A stretch of DNA of 64,000 nt, taken from Owenia fusiformis. Taxonomy: Eukaryota; Annelida; Polychaeta; Sabellida; Oweniidae. The stretch lies in contig CAIIXF020000011.1 of NCBI GenBank assembly GCA_903813345.2, forward strand, positions 4,550,571 through 4,614,570, written 5' to 3'. A program made the translations under genes and the position numbers. Within the stretch, counting starts at the first letter, position 1. Each line of letters opens with the position of its first letter. Positions 39,501 to 46,100 of the stretch are shown here, piece by piece. The notes below the pieces were generated by a model. That model saw only the letters and a program-made list of their open reading frames with translations. It had not been told where the DNA came from and did no database searches.

Positions 39501-39767
39501 TATGGACCACTCAGCCATACCCCTTTATTCAAAAGTCCAACAAAAATTGTGATAGACCAATGAATATATAAATGGTTAACCATCTATACATGTTCTAGTA
39601 AAAGCCGTATAGACTGAAGACTAGGTCAATGTCGAGCGCATCATCTGTTTTGAATTTCTTCAAAAACTGAAAATACTGAAACTTGTTGAATATTGTAACA
39701 GATTGTATCACCTACCTAGAACAAGTCTAGCTATTTCCGATGGAAGCAAATAGTTCATAGTTGTCAT
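527..39767 (-). CDS. NPAT: NPAT, histone-gene transcription co-activator (15 exons)
   Basis: Exons in transcript order: 39716-39767, 37288-37458, 36634-36953, 35603-36257, 34901-35098, 33099-33213, 32758-32884, 28903-29151, 28168-28261, 27171-27215, 25317-25793, 24936-25082, 24116-24228, 3243-5120, 527-598. All junctions are GT/AG and in phase; the total is 4713 nt, about 1570 residues (human 1427). The N-terminus LLPSEIARLVLGYLKEVN matches the NPAT LisH motif. Exons 8-9 carry AILGIE and NDPAF-like DPAFDALFDLF motifs. Exon 14 is Ser/Lys-rich and disordered, ending in the basic NLS-like SRKRKREPDGEETRKKK. The last exon gives LPVNLGEMDIDAFLAKIHQ, the conserved NPAT tail. In vertebrates NPAT sits in histone locus bodies, is phosphorylated by cyclin E/CDK2 and drives S-phase histone transcription. 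ATG at 39767 was chosen; a second in-frame ATG lies at 39758. Exon 10 is the least certain exon. Confidence 0.88.
840..964. mobile_element. Short foldback MITE
   Basis: The ends are near-perfect inverted copies: AATGCCTGAGTCACATTTGC on the left and the reverse complement of AATGCCTGGGTCACATTTGC on the right. A second, inner inverted pair (AGTATTTTG / CAAAATACT) follows. At 125 bp with no coding capacity it fits a miniature inverted-repeat element. The family is not identified. Confidence 0.6.
1150..1418. mobile_element. TTAA-flanked MITE, copy A
   Basis: The element begins AGGCAGAATCAGATCT, ends with the imperfect inverse AGATCTGATTCTCTCT, and is flanked on both sides by TTAA. Two longer relatives lie at 6150-6512 and 46160-46531; this copy is internally shorter. 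TTAA duplication plus short TIRs is the hallmark of piggyBac-type non-autonomous elements. The family link rests on the target site only. Confidence 0.7.
6150..6512. mobile_element. TTAA-flanked MITE, copy B
   Basis: This 363-bp element has the same ends as copy A (AGGCAAAATCAGATCT and the inverse of AGAGAGGATCAGATC) and TTAA on both flanks (6146-6149 and 6513-6516). The interior aligns with copy C at 46160-46531 over its whole length, including the shared CATTCTTAT and TTTCCTGAAATAAAG blocks. Confidence 0.7.
6578..7060. mobile_element. Truncated copy of the 62284-63011 TIR element
   Basis: The left end AAAGGATTGGTATCGATATGG and about 450 bp of interior match the complete copy at 62284-63011. 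Both share an internal foldback of TTTGGTTGATTTTAAAAAAG with its inverse. Similarity stops near the ACACGTTGTGTTAACG motif, so the right end is missing or replaced. Confidence 0.65.
7464..9498 (+). CDS. MFS transporter, NaGLT1/MFSD4-like, copy 1 (His-repeat N-terminus)
   Basis: Exons 7464-7901, 8041-8332 and 8513-9498 join with GT/AG and correct phase to give 571 residues. Motifs include GVNYEELSRALIGRD, CNGLVLLGLSYFAEGVAHGL and LWGKHTPSPMHSMHFGW, typical of the sodium-dependent glucose transporter 1/MFSD4 branch of the major facilitator superfamily. It is expected to be a polytopic plasma-membrane protein; the substrate is not evident. The first membrane segment spans the exon 1/2 junction (KTLLIITSWIIN then GMLL). 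The cytoplasmic N-terminus, residues about 20-80, is nine 7-residue repeats of the type GHTHESN, far longer than in copies 2 and 3 and possibly metal-binding. N-glycosylation-type NSTG/NGTI sites lie in an extracellular loop. The gene is nested antisense in NPAT intron 13. Confidence 0.85.
7524..7706 (+). repeat. 21-bp coding minisatellite (7-residue His-rich repeat)
   Basis: About nine tandem 21-bp units of the form GGACACACCCATGAATCCA translate in frame as GHTHES plus N or S. It lies in exon 1 of transporter copy 1. Copies 2 and 3 keep only three or four degenerate units at the same place, so the array expanded in copy 1 or shrank in the others. Confidence 0.85.
9572..9678. repeat. Foldback element in transporter copy 1 3' region
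   Basis: The end sequence ACAGAAACTTCGTAAG is mirrored about 100 bp later as CTTTACGAAGTTTCTGT, giving a strong hairpin just past the stop codon of copy 1. Size and symmetry suggest a MITE; no target duplication is clear. Confidence 0.5.
9728..9949. repeat. Two-copy 111-bp tandem duplication
   Basis: Two adjacent units share TCCCATTGATAGAG, CTTATTCAAAGCAACA, TTTTAGTAGTATTG and TGACAATGTGAGGAGTA in the same order, with scattered differences. It lies in the probable 3' UTR of transporter copy 1. Confidence 0.75.
10119..10124 (+). promoter_or_regulatory. Possible polyadenylation signal, transporter copy 1
   Basis: AATAAA lies about 620 bp past the stop of copy 1. Further AATAAA hexamers occur at about 10283-10315, so the used site is uncertain. 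Confidence 0.35.
10551..11870. repeat. AAGGTCA-rich dispersed repeat with GGAC tails
   Basis: The left edge TTAAAGGTACAATCAGATC resembles the TTAA-MITE end. From about 10660 the text (GAGGAATTTATATCCTGACTT, TTTTTGACCTTTCGAAGGTC, AACTTGTAGATGATTTT, ATATCTCAAAAACGGT) matches the repeat field at 58871-61590. Two GGACGGACGGAC blocks, at about 11508-11537 and 11819-11845, mark repeat ends. I see no long frame. Confidence 0.6.
11871..13138. other. Spacer upstream of transporter copy 2
   Basis: There is no gene. A 32-bp tandem doublet (AGGTTCATTTAACATTAAGTC) sits at about 12205-12256. The part from about 12550 to 13138 is homologous to the spacer upstream of copy 3 (18150-18290 and 19440-19898), showing that the duplicated unit includes the 5' flank. 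Confidence 0.6.
13139..15360 (+). CDS. MFS transporter, NaGLT1/MFSD4-like, copy 2
   Basis: Exons 13139-13468, 13907-14198 and 14390-15360 join in phase to give 530 residues with no internal stop. The intron positions equal those in copies 1 and 3. The family motifs GVNYEELSRALLGRD, CNGLAVLGLSYWAEGVSHGL and LWGEHTPSPMHSMHFGW are present. The N-terminal repeat is reduced to a few GHxxxSN-like units. The C-terminus ends RHGPKRRKD, near-identical to the other copies. Same family role as copy 1: a multi-pass membrane solute transporter of unknown substrate. Coding and 5' flanking similarity make it the closest relative of copy 3 overall. Confidence 0.85.
15361..16137. other. Transporter copy 2 3' flank
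   Basis: Probable 3' UTR and spacer. The GTTTGCACCCTGTGAAAAG motif at about 15510 has a counterpart downstream of copy 3 at about 22348, so the duplication covers the 3' flank too. AATAAA hexamers cluster at about 15798-15815. Nothing else is recognisable. Confidence 0.5.
16138..17908. mobile_element. 1.77-kb TIR element with internal GATATTGGG repeat
   Basis: Perfect 17-bp inverted ends, AAAGGAGTTGGGTAAAC and its reverse complement, bound this element. Counting the TIR from AGGAG, the flanks are TTAA on the left and TTAT on the right, close to the TTAA rule of the MITE family above. The interior has no long frame; about 16860-17450 is a degenerate minisatellite. It looks like a non-autonomous DNA element. 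Confidence 0.65.
16860..17450. repeat. Degenerate GATATTGGGY minisatellite
   Basis: Short blocks such as TTGGGTGATATTG, ATTGGGCCAATATTTGG and GGATTGATATTGG recur dozens of times with no fixed period. The array is wholly inside the 16138-17908 element. It is strongly strand-asymmetric (G and T rich on the plus strand). Confidence 0.75.
18479..19419 (+). mobile_element. Degraded mariner-type transposon
   Basis: TA dinucleotides flank an element whose ends, CAGGGTGGTCAAAAAAGAT and its inverse, extend into inverted repeats of about 180 bp. The interior keeps decayed transposase pieces: WFQQDRTIPHTA at about 18937-18975 recalls the WFQQDGAPPHT motif of mariner/IS630 transposases, and WAPHSPDMAPF near 19040 recalls PHSPDLTPCDFF. 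The frame is interrupted several times, so it is inactive. It sits in the copy 3 upstream region and is absent from the homologous region upstream of copy 2. Confidence 0.75.
19899..22057 (+). CDS. MFS transporter, NaGLT1/MFSD4-like, copy 3
   Basis: Exons 19899-20231, 20450-20741 and 21087-22057 join in phase to give 531 residues. The motifs match copies 1 and 2 (GVNYEELSRALIGRD, LWGKHTPSPMHSMHFGW, RRKD tail). The N-terminus aligns with copy 2 (VTRCEDGIYVDGHS), but two tracts in exons 2 and 3 are identical to copy 1, suggesting gene conversion. Intron 2 contains a decayed second copy of the exon 3 start. Same inferred role: a multi-pass membrane transporter, substrate unknown. Nested antisense in NPAT intron 13. 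Confidence 0.85.
20938..21030 (+). pseudogene. Decayed duplicate of transporter copy 3 exon 3 start
   Basis: An acceptor-like ACATGCAG is followed by GGGAAAACATACCCCTGCAC, CAATGCATTCGATGCACTT and GGTTGGA, copying the first ~100 bp of exon 3 (21087 onward) with substitutions and deletions. It has no open frame consistent with the gene and lies about 150 bp upstream of the real acceptor. Confidence 0.75.
22058..22678. other. Transporter copy 3 3' flank
   Basis: Probable 3' UTR with motifs shared with the copy 2 flank. A hairpin at about 22448-22500 pairs AGCTCCAAGTTTGACC with GGCCAAACTTGAGCT. No gene is seen. Confidence 0.5.
22679..22794. repeat. Short foldback element
   Basis: TTTGATACAGGATATATC at the left is mirrored by GATATAACCTGTATCAAA at the right over 116 bp. 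It abuts the larger TIR element at 22803-23570. Confidence 0.55.
22803..23570. mobile_element. Nested foldback element
   Basis: The outer inverted ends are TTTATCCCATACTTAGTAGT and its reverse complement. A second inverted pair (ATCCTACACTTA...ACTAAATGTATAAT and its mirror) spans about 23269-23541, and a third (GGTGATATTGATAT and ATATCAATATCACC) lies at about 23164-23222. There is no transposase; this is a non-autonomous structure of stacked hairpins. Confidence 0.65.
23365..23462. repeat. Three tandem 27-29 bp palindromes
   Basis: CGGAGTATATCGT followed by its near-mirror ACGATATCCTCCG occurs three times, at 23365-23391, 23405-23432 and 23434-23462. The GC-rich arms stand out against AT-rich surroundings. 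The array lies in the innermost loop of the foldback at 22803-23570. Confidence 0.8.
24117..24831. repeat. 130-bp tandem repeat built on the NPAT exon 13 acceptor
   Basis: Five units start at a spacing of exactly 130 bp (CATTGTAAGG at 24181, 24311, 24441, 24571, 24701). Each holds, on the minus strand, the branch/acceptor region and the first ~65 nt of NPAT exon 13. Units alternate in two variants (CTTGGGG/CTTAGGG and CAAGAGTA/CAAGAATA), so the array grew as 260-bp dimers. Only the unit at the array's left end is joined to the complete exon and its donor. Confidence 0.9.
25985..26945. repeat. 33-bp minisatellite in NPAT intron 10
   Basis: About 15 units of GATGCCAAATGTTGAGGGTA plus AGGAAATGTTACT run through this interval, split by the hAT-like element at 26095-26556. 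The 33-bp period leaves long apparent frames on both strands, which I read as repeat translation and not genes. Confidence 0.85.
26095..26556. mobile_element. hAT-type MITE with 8-bp target duplication
   Basis: The ends are TAGGGGTGAGACGA and its inverse TCGTCTCACCCCTA. Both flanks carry CTGATGAC (26087-26094 and 26557-26564), an 8-bp duplication as expected for hAT. The subterminal regions are rich in GACTCGA/TCGAGTC motifs, likely transposase-binding arrays. There is no transposase. It interrupts the 33-bp minisatellite, so it is younger than the array. Confidence 0.85.
27542..27934. mobile_element. TIR element (AAAGGACGATTCTCGG), copy 1
   Basis: The ends AAAGGACGATTCTCGGTTTG and its reverse complement are perfect inverted repeats of about 24 bp. 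The interior is a tandem duplication of a GAGCATTATCCCTGCTTCGG-led block. A shorter copy lies in PEX7 intron 7 at 50147-50425. Confidence 0.8.
28628..28730. repeat. GTACCGTAC-rich foldback
   Basis: CAATCTGCAACAGTACCGTA and the mirrored GGTACTGTGATTTAAGATTG bound about 100 bp packed with GTACCGTAC-type palindromes. It is a probable MITE in NPAT intron 8. Confidence 0.5.
29152..29765. other. NPAT intron 7, 3' end; TRIM upstream region
   Basis: AT-rich with no frame. It must hold the promoter of the intronless TRIM-NHL gene. I see no TATA motif in a clear position. A CAAAATGGCG motif overlaps the second possible TRIM start codon and resembles a YY1-type initiator. Confidence 0.4.
29766..31691 (+). 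CDS. TRIM-NHL E3 ubiquitin ligase-like protein, intronless
   Basis: A single open frame of 641 residues. The RING finger is at residues 20-63 (C20, C23, C35, H37, C40, C43, C60, C63). Two B-boxes follow at about 101-135 (CTICIEKHQ) and 168-210 (CDIHKASPMEIYC). A coiled coil spans about 215-340 and NHL-type beta-propeller repeats about 400-640. This is the TRIM2/3/56/71 layout: ubiquitin transfer through RING, substrate or RNA binding through NHL. Which TRIM it corresponds to is unclear; such intronless genes are multicopy in many invertebrates. ATG at 29766 gives the longest frame; ATG at 29781 has the better context (AAAATGG). It lies antisense inside NPAT intron 7, so it may have arrived by retroposition. 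Confidence 0.85.
   Translation: MLNIKMATAMEEHVKETLQCKVCYETLTDPRTLPCLHTYCLNCLHKLEKKRQGQRLSLTCPECRQIHIIPKGGIAQYKVNYTSSTLVCLFQTMDIDDEPQCTICIEKHQKDIAAVAKCVQCNKQLCKQCHHYHDIFSQGHTVLDLTGDATQNMESALGAVHQRIIFCDIHKASPMEIYCKEDDCVVCATCYAINHSNHECLDIHQAAESNVKYIDELLKKGEMLINHCENRIQNVHAKNDMRKKETDYAAQLLNNDANVAIQAIRDNYKKNIDLLAQIKAKNALNVDVCVKHHRMQKASTESTMSQLSLLKQHGHAIQLAGMAKDLDDKLQEWSDPLKVFPAITFKMHRGNVSDDGIDFGRVEIKVRDKEQKEKQVQLKTIKTTTPMVLSRFAMVICGLTVEGLAVTKNGNLVAHGNETQASLYNKDLIHVGTFGSDSNTNVTTKGEEIFLTGESDKVYIYNLEGRYKRDLNLPTIQKCGAIAVNSNGNLFICDTGTNNFFYVNRITGEIMTHIEFRMLSFNIKIAINSKDEVIVSDFNKCCVIGISSDLESVLFEYGTKGYANNQLDGPCGLCTDRADNIIVADTKNSRVHLLNQEGKLIRYILTRKDGLKNPVAVTVDNEGHVLVGDYKGFIWIVKYAQ
31692..32757. other. TRIM 3' flank within NPAT intron 7
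   Basis: No gene. Three CAGCCATTTT-type blocks lie at about 31999-32056, and a GGACGAACGAATGGACGGAG tract at about 32277-32297 marks a repeat end like those at 11508 and 11819. The rest is AT-rich and unremarkable. Confidence 0.5.
33203..33462. repeat. 66-bp tandem repeat built on the NPAT exon 6 acceptor
   Basis: Four units of about 66 bp share AACATAGCTAAAAAT and CATTACAAAGCATTATCATG and CTTGTCACCACCTGATTAC. On the minus strand each carries the TTTTTAG/CTATGTT acceptor core of exon 6; only the leftmost leads into the exon (33099-33213). Confidence 0.85.
33463..34900. other. NPAT intron 5, repeats only
   Basis: There is no gene. GACTCCAGAT occurs near 33620 and, as an inverted pair, near 34330-34360, suggesting the ends of a degraded element. 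A perfect TGACCTTTGACCT lies at 34172-34184, an ATAATA tract at 34294-34312 and an AT/GT tract at about 34395-34425. Confidence 0.45.
36372..36565. repeat. Two-copy tandem duplication in NPAT intron 3
   Basis: Two units of about 86 bp share AGCTATTTTACTTTTAAATG, TTTGACTCATGAACT and GCAAAATAAA. It lies just downstream of exon 3 in transcript terms (36634-36953). Confidence 0.65.
37085..37286. repeat. Two-copy tandem duplication in NPAT intron 2
   Basis: TTTTTGTGAGAGAT, GGGAGTTTGC and AAAGTGATAAAAA blocks occur twice about 115 bp apart, directly after the exon 2 donor on the minus strand. Confidence 0.6.
37459..39715. other. NPAT intron 1, no further feature seen
   Basis: About 2.3 kb of AT-rich sequence between the first exon and exon 2. 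Short frames lack codon structure. I recognise no element ends here. Confidence 0.5.
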
Positions 39768-40178
39768 CGTTGTATATTATAGAGCATTGTTCTCCCTATG
39801 TTCTCCTATATATCCACATTTCCATCATCTTTAAAAAAAATTCAAAAACATTTCAAAATGGCGGTCAAACTGATTCGACTGATTTGTATCAAATCACGAC
39901 TTCCAATTTATAAAAATATTTGTCAAATGAAATTTGATACAATGATATCAATTCACCAACTTAAAATCTTCTTGAATTTACCTAAAATGTATTTTATAAA
40001 CATTGAAATATGGTATTATTCGAACTTTTAAAACTGATTGTCGCAATTTTCTATAGCAAGTTGGTCTCTTCAAGGTGCAAAGTTTTAAAAAGTTCACGAA
40101 TTTTTTTATTCTTGTGCTAAATTCAGTAATAACTGAACGCTTATTGCTGAAATGCAGCATGAACTAGTTTAACGAAAA
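39768..40178. promoter_or_regulatory. Shared NPAT/PEX7 bidirectional promoter region
   Basis: The start codons of NPAT (minus) and PEX7 (plus) are 411 bp apart, so both transcription starts must lie in or near this interval. There is no obvious TATA box. CAAAATGGCGGTC at 39854-39866 matches the YY1 consensus (AAAATGGCGG), a frequent element near starts of TATA-less bidirectional promoters. A plus-strand frame opens at that ATG and would be an upstream ORF if transcription to PEX7 starts before it. Confidence 0.65.
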
Positions 40179-43100
40179 ATGAATCTCAGCTTTAGGACAG
40201 AAGCAAGACATGGTTATGCAGTAGAATATTCTCCATTCTTCCCTCAAAGATTGGCCACTGCAACTTCTCAGCATTTTGGCATAGCAGGTTTGTTTATCTT
40301 TCTCACAATCATTTCCAGGCAATACATGTAGATCTAGATTGATATGTTTCATTTCAATCATTGCTTAGTAATTATCAGACTCTGGAGTTCATTTTTGGTA
40401 CGGTCGTAACTTCTGATTTTCTACTTTTTGATAAACAAAGACTTGCAACAAAATTGAAGTTACTACGGTCCAAAAAGACCCCTGTATCGCAGGGTATTTT
40501 ATTCTTTGAAACCCATTGGGTTTTCTTTGAGCAGTCTGTGGGCTTAGAAGTTAGATGTCGACCAAACTGATATTGTATTTTACAGTACATGTATATGCTA
40601 TTATCCCAGCTCTGTGTTTAGCATCAGGCTTCGTTGATATTAGAGGGCATTATGTCATATGAGAATAGGTTTACCTTCCAATAAATGTGACGAAATGGAT
40701 TGCTCTCTTGGTTGACTCTGATCATTACACCTCAAAATTGGTCATCATTGGAATCTTTCCAATGATCATTTTGAGTGATTTTGGATGTTCCTCCACAATT
40801 TAATCAGTCATTTGTTCATTTGAAGGTTGCGGGACACTCATAGTTCTAGATATCACTCCGAAGGGACTTGTGCTCGCTCGGGCCCTTGACTGGAATGATG
40901 GCCTCTTTGATGTCACTTGGAGTGAAAATAACGAGAACATTTTAGTAACAGGAAGTGGAGACGGAAGTATTCAAGTATGGGATATTGCTCAACCAAAGGT
41001 AGAGTACGAGTCAGAGTACATATTGTAGTTTTTTGGGTCAATATGCAATATTTTGTTCACAAGCAATTTCTGAGTGTTAGTATTTTTCATGCATAGCTAT
41101 AGTTACATGTATTTCCTTCCACATTATTTATGATTATGTAAACTGTAACCATATGATCAATACCAGGGTTTGTGTAAAAAACAGGGTAGCTGGGTGACTG
41201 GGTACCTAACGTTCCTAGCAGGGTTACCAACTTTCAAAGTTGCACATTTTCCCCTAATATACATGATGTGCAAAAAAACGTTCATATTTGTTATTTCGAT
41301 ACAACGCAATATCATGGCCGTAAATTGAACAAAAGAAATTAAACAAATGTGGACGAATATGCACACGCGTATATATTGAAACAGCAATTGCCGTTTATCC
41401 GTCATTTGATGTAAGATGACGTGAAATGCTTGGTTTATTGCCTACAAGTGAGTGATTGACAGAATGTTGATGATTGTTTCATACGATGGCAATTTCTACG
41501 AGATATTAAACAAATCTGGAAGATTTACGCATGTATGTTGAAATGTTAATACTTGAACGCTTTTCCAATTAACGTACAATGTACATGTAAGACGTTGGTT
41601 GCTTGTTTTATTGCCTGAGTGATTGACAGGGTATCGATTGGTTGGTTGGTATTGGTAGATTCATTAGTTTGTTTCATGGTTATTTGGTGAACCAGGTTAC
41701 CCGTACACCCGTTTTTTTACACAAACCCATCAATACCATCTGTACTGAGATATACGTCACAATATGCTGATATGATTTCTCCCTCAATATGCAATATTGC
41801 TATATCTAGTTCCAAAATTTAACACCATTATTTATAATGTTTTTTATTTCCAGCCTGCCCATATACAGGTATACAAATTATTTATAGTAGTTTCTTGTTT
41901 CCAGCCTGCTCCTATACAAGTGTACAAAGAACATAGTAAAGAGGTTTACAGTGTTGATTGGAGTGTAACGAGAAATACCAACCTATTGCTCAGTGGCTCT
42001 TGGGATGGACAAATAAAATTGGTAATGATGTATCCTGTATCAGGCTTATTATGAAATAACTATTTTAGTAAAGAACACTTCTTCAAGCTACCTCATAATT
42101 AAAATAATCAGCCCCAAGTTTTCATATAGATGTCCGTGTGATATTCACTAGATATTCTCGAGCATATATTTCTTCTGGATAAATCCCATATCCTGAGTTC
42201 ACATAAAGTAACCTCTCTATACGCTTGTTTCAGTGGGATATTCACCAACCCAAGTCTCTGAACACATTCCAGAGACATGAACATTTAGCATACAGTGCAA
42301 TGTTGTATTCCCTCTGAATAAATCTCATATCCTGACTTCACATGAAGTAACCTATATACACTTGTTTCAGTGGGATATTCACCAGCCCAAGTCTCTTAAC
42401 ACATTCCAAGGGCATGAACATTTAGTCTACAGTGCAATATGGTCTCCGCATATAACTGGCTGCTTTGCTTCAGCATCAGGTATTTATGTCCCCTTTTGCA
42501 TTCACTTAAAAGATAGCTTCATCTACACTGTTTAAATTTAAGAGAAGTCTTTGAACTCATGGAGCTTATCATTGCCAGAAGGACAATTTCCATATATGGT
42601 CATTTCCTCTGACGTTAATATTGACCAGCATTAAAATATTATTGAAACATGTTTTTCCTGCTTGCTGATTGGTTGAGAAAATGCAAGTTCACAGTAAAAT
42701 CTGGTAGGTGGAATGCTTCAGTGAGTAAAACACCTTTTTTAAATGAAACAGGTTTTCTGTATAGTCCCATTATCCATTTGGCCAAAGTTGCTACATCCTC
42801 CGATCACAGGGCTTCAAAATCCAGAATATATTCTTTCTTTTTACCCTCTGCAATAAGCAGTTAGCAACTCGCAATCTGATTGTCTGACGCAACACTGCGA
42901 CAGAAATCATGTATAAGTCATTGCGCATAATTAGATCATGTGATTCAGTTTAATTGGGCGCTTTCAAATTGGTAACGGCAGGGGTAAGAAGGAGGTACAG
43001 ATTCTGGACACCTGAGGCCTCATTATCATCTGGTCGCAACGCAAAATCGCATGCGAATCGCATCGCAAGACATCGCAACGCAACTATTTCCCAAAAATGT

Positions 43101-46100
43101 TATTATCATTCCATCGCATCGCAAGACTGACGCAAAGTTATCGATTTTCTGATCGCAACTAAACAAAAAGTTGCGACGACGTTTACCCTGTCGCAAATCA
43201 AATCGCGAATCTAGTTCATCTTTGAGCGTTATTTTATCTATGTTAATGGATATTTTGTGGTGTTTTATATCGGTCATTTCACTACCTGTTAAGTATTAAT
43301 CAATAGTATCGAAGAAATTGTTCAATTTTATTTATTTAGTATGATTAAAATATACATTTAATTGAGCCTGTAAATCCTTAAAAATCACGTTTGTTTCTAA
43401 ATATTGCGAACGCATCACATACTGTATACGTCTTAGATTGGTGCCTGCAATATTTCGTGCTCTTTGGAGCATAGGATTTTCGCCAATTAAATATTTATCT
43501 AGCTAATAAAGCTTGTTTGGTGAATTAATCTTGCCACTACTACACTAATGTTCTGAGTATTCCTAGTGTATATGTACCTCACCTACATCGTCTGCAAAAG
43601 TACAAGAACACCAAGATGTTTCATTTCATTCTGGATCACCACAATCGTATTGGCCGAAGAGTATTTCGAGATAGGTTTAACCCACTCGATTCACTAAATG
43701 ACATCGAGATGCTCCAGAGATACAGAATGCCGAGAGCATTGTTAATAGAGGTTATAAACCTTTTTGAAGACGAACTGACACCAAAGAATAGGAACAATCA
43801 TTTCATTCCGGGGTTTCTAATTAAAAATGTTGATCACTATCAGATTCCTGGCAACTGGACAACTCCAAATGTCAAATTCTTCCTGCATTGGAACATGGAT
43901 TTGTTAAAACAATGGTTGAACTCCCGTGGTATCTTTGTACAGTATTGGAGGTGCTCGTTTTTCTGAATGATCTCTACCATGTTCCCAGATATAGATTAAA
44001 TATTAAAGACATTTTATTTGATCGAGTTTGAATATGAATAGAAACGTTGTTAATTCTACATAATAGAATAAATGCATCACTGCAAATTACTAAGTTGTTA
44101 AATTTAATAGTAGTCAGGAATATTTAGGTGAAAATATTTCAAAAATATATAGAAGCAATTTTAAGGTGGATTTCAAAACTTCATACCATTCTTTTGAAAA
44201 CCTGAAGTGGCACCAAGCGATCCATTGACTTTTTCACCAAAAATCCAAGATGGCCGCCACGATGTATCGAAAAATCATAAAAATTGACTAAAGTTGTAAT
44301 TTAATAAGTCAAAATGGTTGTATACTGATCAAACATGACTTATAATAGTACCTATTAGGTGTTCATATGCAGTTAAAGTCACTGGATCATTTTTGTATGA
44401 AAACTGGAGTCCCACAAGGCTCAATTTTATGTCCGCTACTTTTTTTGTCTAATGACTTGCATTGACCATGGCATTTGCACATAGCAGTGGATACTTATCC
44501 ATTTTTGAAATGTAAGCACCCAGGACCACATTTCACCATGCACCCATACTTGACCAATGCTTGGCATGCCTTGGCTGCTTGAGGAAGGGATGTCAATAGT
44601 GGCACCAGGAGAGACATGTCATACTTCCAGCCCCATGTTGTGAACTCCAATACCAATTTTAGATGGAGATTGTACAGTTGCCCCCAAACAATACCACCTT
44701 GGTTAGCAAGTTCTTAAGATTTTCTGAGCAAGGCCTCCTTTTGTTGGTTGTATTCTGTCAATGACTGTATGGCCGCCACAGAACATTAGTCTTCGTGCTG
44801 CATTGATATCTATCTGGTTGCTGGTTCGATCATATAATAGAACAGTAAAACAGTTTAGGGACTGAATGGTCTGAATTTACAAAACCAGGTTTGTTGTAAG
44901 CATTTGTGCCACTCTTTTGTAGAAAAGCTGGAGTAACTTCCTTGAACACATTCCATAGCTTGAAGGCAGATCCTTTGCTATGGCCAAAGAATGATGCAGT
45001 TAATATAATTTAATATCTGTAATATTTGAGAGATTCGAAGGCAATCCAGATTGACACTTATTGGGCCTTAATTATTATTATTATATCTTGGTTACCGCCA
45101 TATTTGGCGAGCAATAGCTCATTGGTATATTCTGTACTTTACATATTTTACACTCGAAGACAGAGCCAGAAACCCCTCCTTGGAGGAGCCCTGTGTTCTT
45201 TTGTGTGCACAGGTACACAGACATACAGGTACACACCACAGCCTTTTATACGAGTCGTGAACCACTCAGTCAAACACCCAGAATTACATGATGCACAAAC
45301 AAACTTGTCTGAACCGGGAATCGAACCCGGGGCCAAGCGATATTGGTAACCTTGACTCTGCCACTGAGCCATAGCGGGTGGACTAATGCTGCAGCCATGG
45401 CAAGAACAACTACATCAGTATCTCCACTTCTGATTATGAAGTCTTTTTTCCCTCTGAGGTCATCTGTTTTACATGAACAAAGAGTCTAGTGTCAACTTCT
45501 TCATGAGTACAAGGTTCAATCATTGCTGTATCAGGCAAGTGAGGAAATCACTGAACAGATTCCACAATAGTAGTTATTATTTGCTTGTCATTTACATCAA
45601 CCTCAAAAATAGAGTTGGCCAGGAATGCTAACAGCTCAGTCTTGTTCTGGCCATTTCTTAGAAAGCCTAGCCAATTCTTGGGCATCGGATTCTCTGCATA
45701 AACCATCCAGTGCCACGATGAATCCTTGTCAGGGACTTCCCACTGTTTTGTTGGTAGACATCCCAGATAGCATCTAATCTTGAAACACCTTCCATAGGCT
45801 GCCATAACTTGGGATGAGACATTGGTAGCATATTCTTGGAAGTTGGTAGCCACACCAGGACGCATCACATAGACCAGAAGGGTGCCAACTATTAAAATTG
45901 CATCTGCAGGTTTTTTCCAATACTTCAGATCCATCTGGCTTAGCTTCTCAACATTTAAGTAAGTCTGCTTCTGTTGTAGGTCTCATGGCTCCATACTTAG
46001 CTAGGGATGGCCTGAACTCATGTTTTTCATGTTTGAAAAACTCAGACATGTCAACGTGTCTTGATTGGCATCCCGTCATCCCTAGCTAAGCACAGAGCCA

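Noticed and set aside
39798-40031. Plus-strand 77-codon frame in the NPAT/PEX7 interval
   Set aside because: Its inner ATG coincides with a YY1-like motif and the protein shows no conservation that I recognise; kept only as a possible upstream ORF.
42221-42479. Mutually exclusive exons 4a and 4b of PEX7
   Set aside because: The upstream copy carries only the first ~65 nt, then a stop and no clear donor, so it cannot replace exon 4.
45316-45383. Possible tRNA gene on the minus strand
   Set aside because: A and B boxes are present, but the sequence continues into a 200-bp body with an ATT tail and is absent from the homologous palindrome arm; it is a SINE head.
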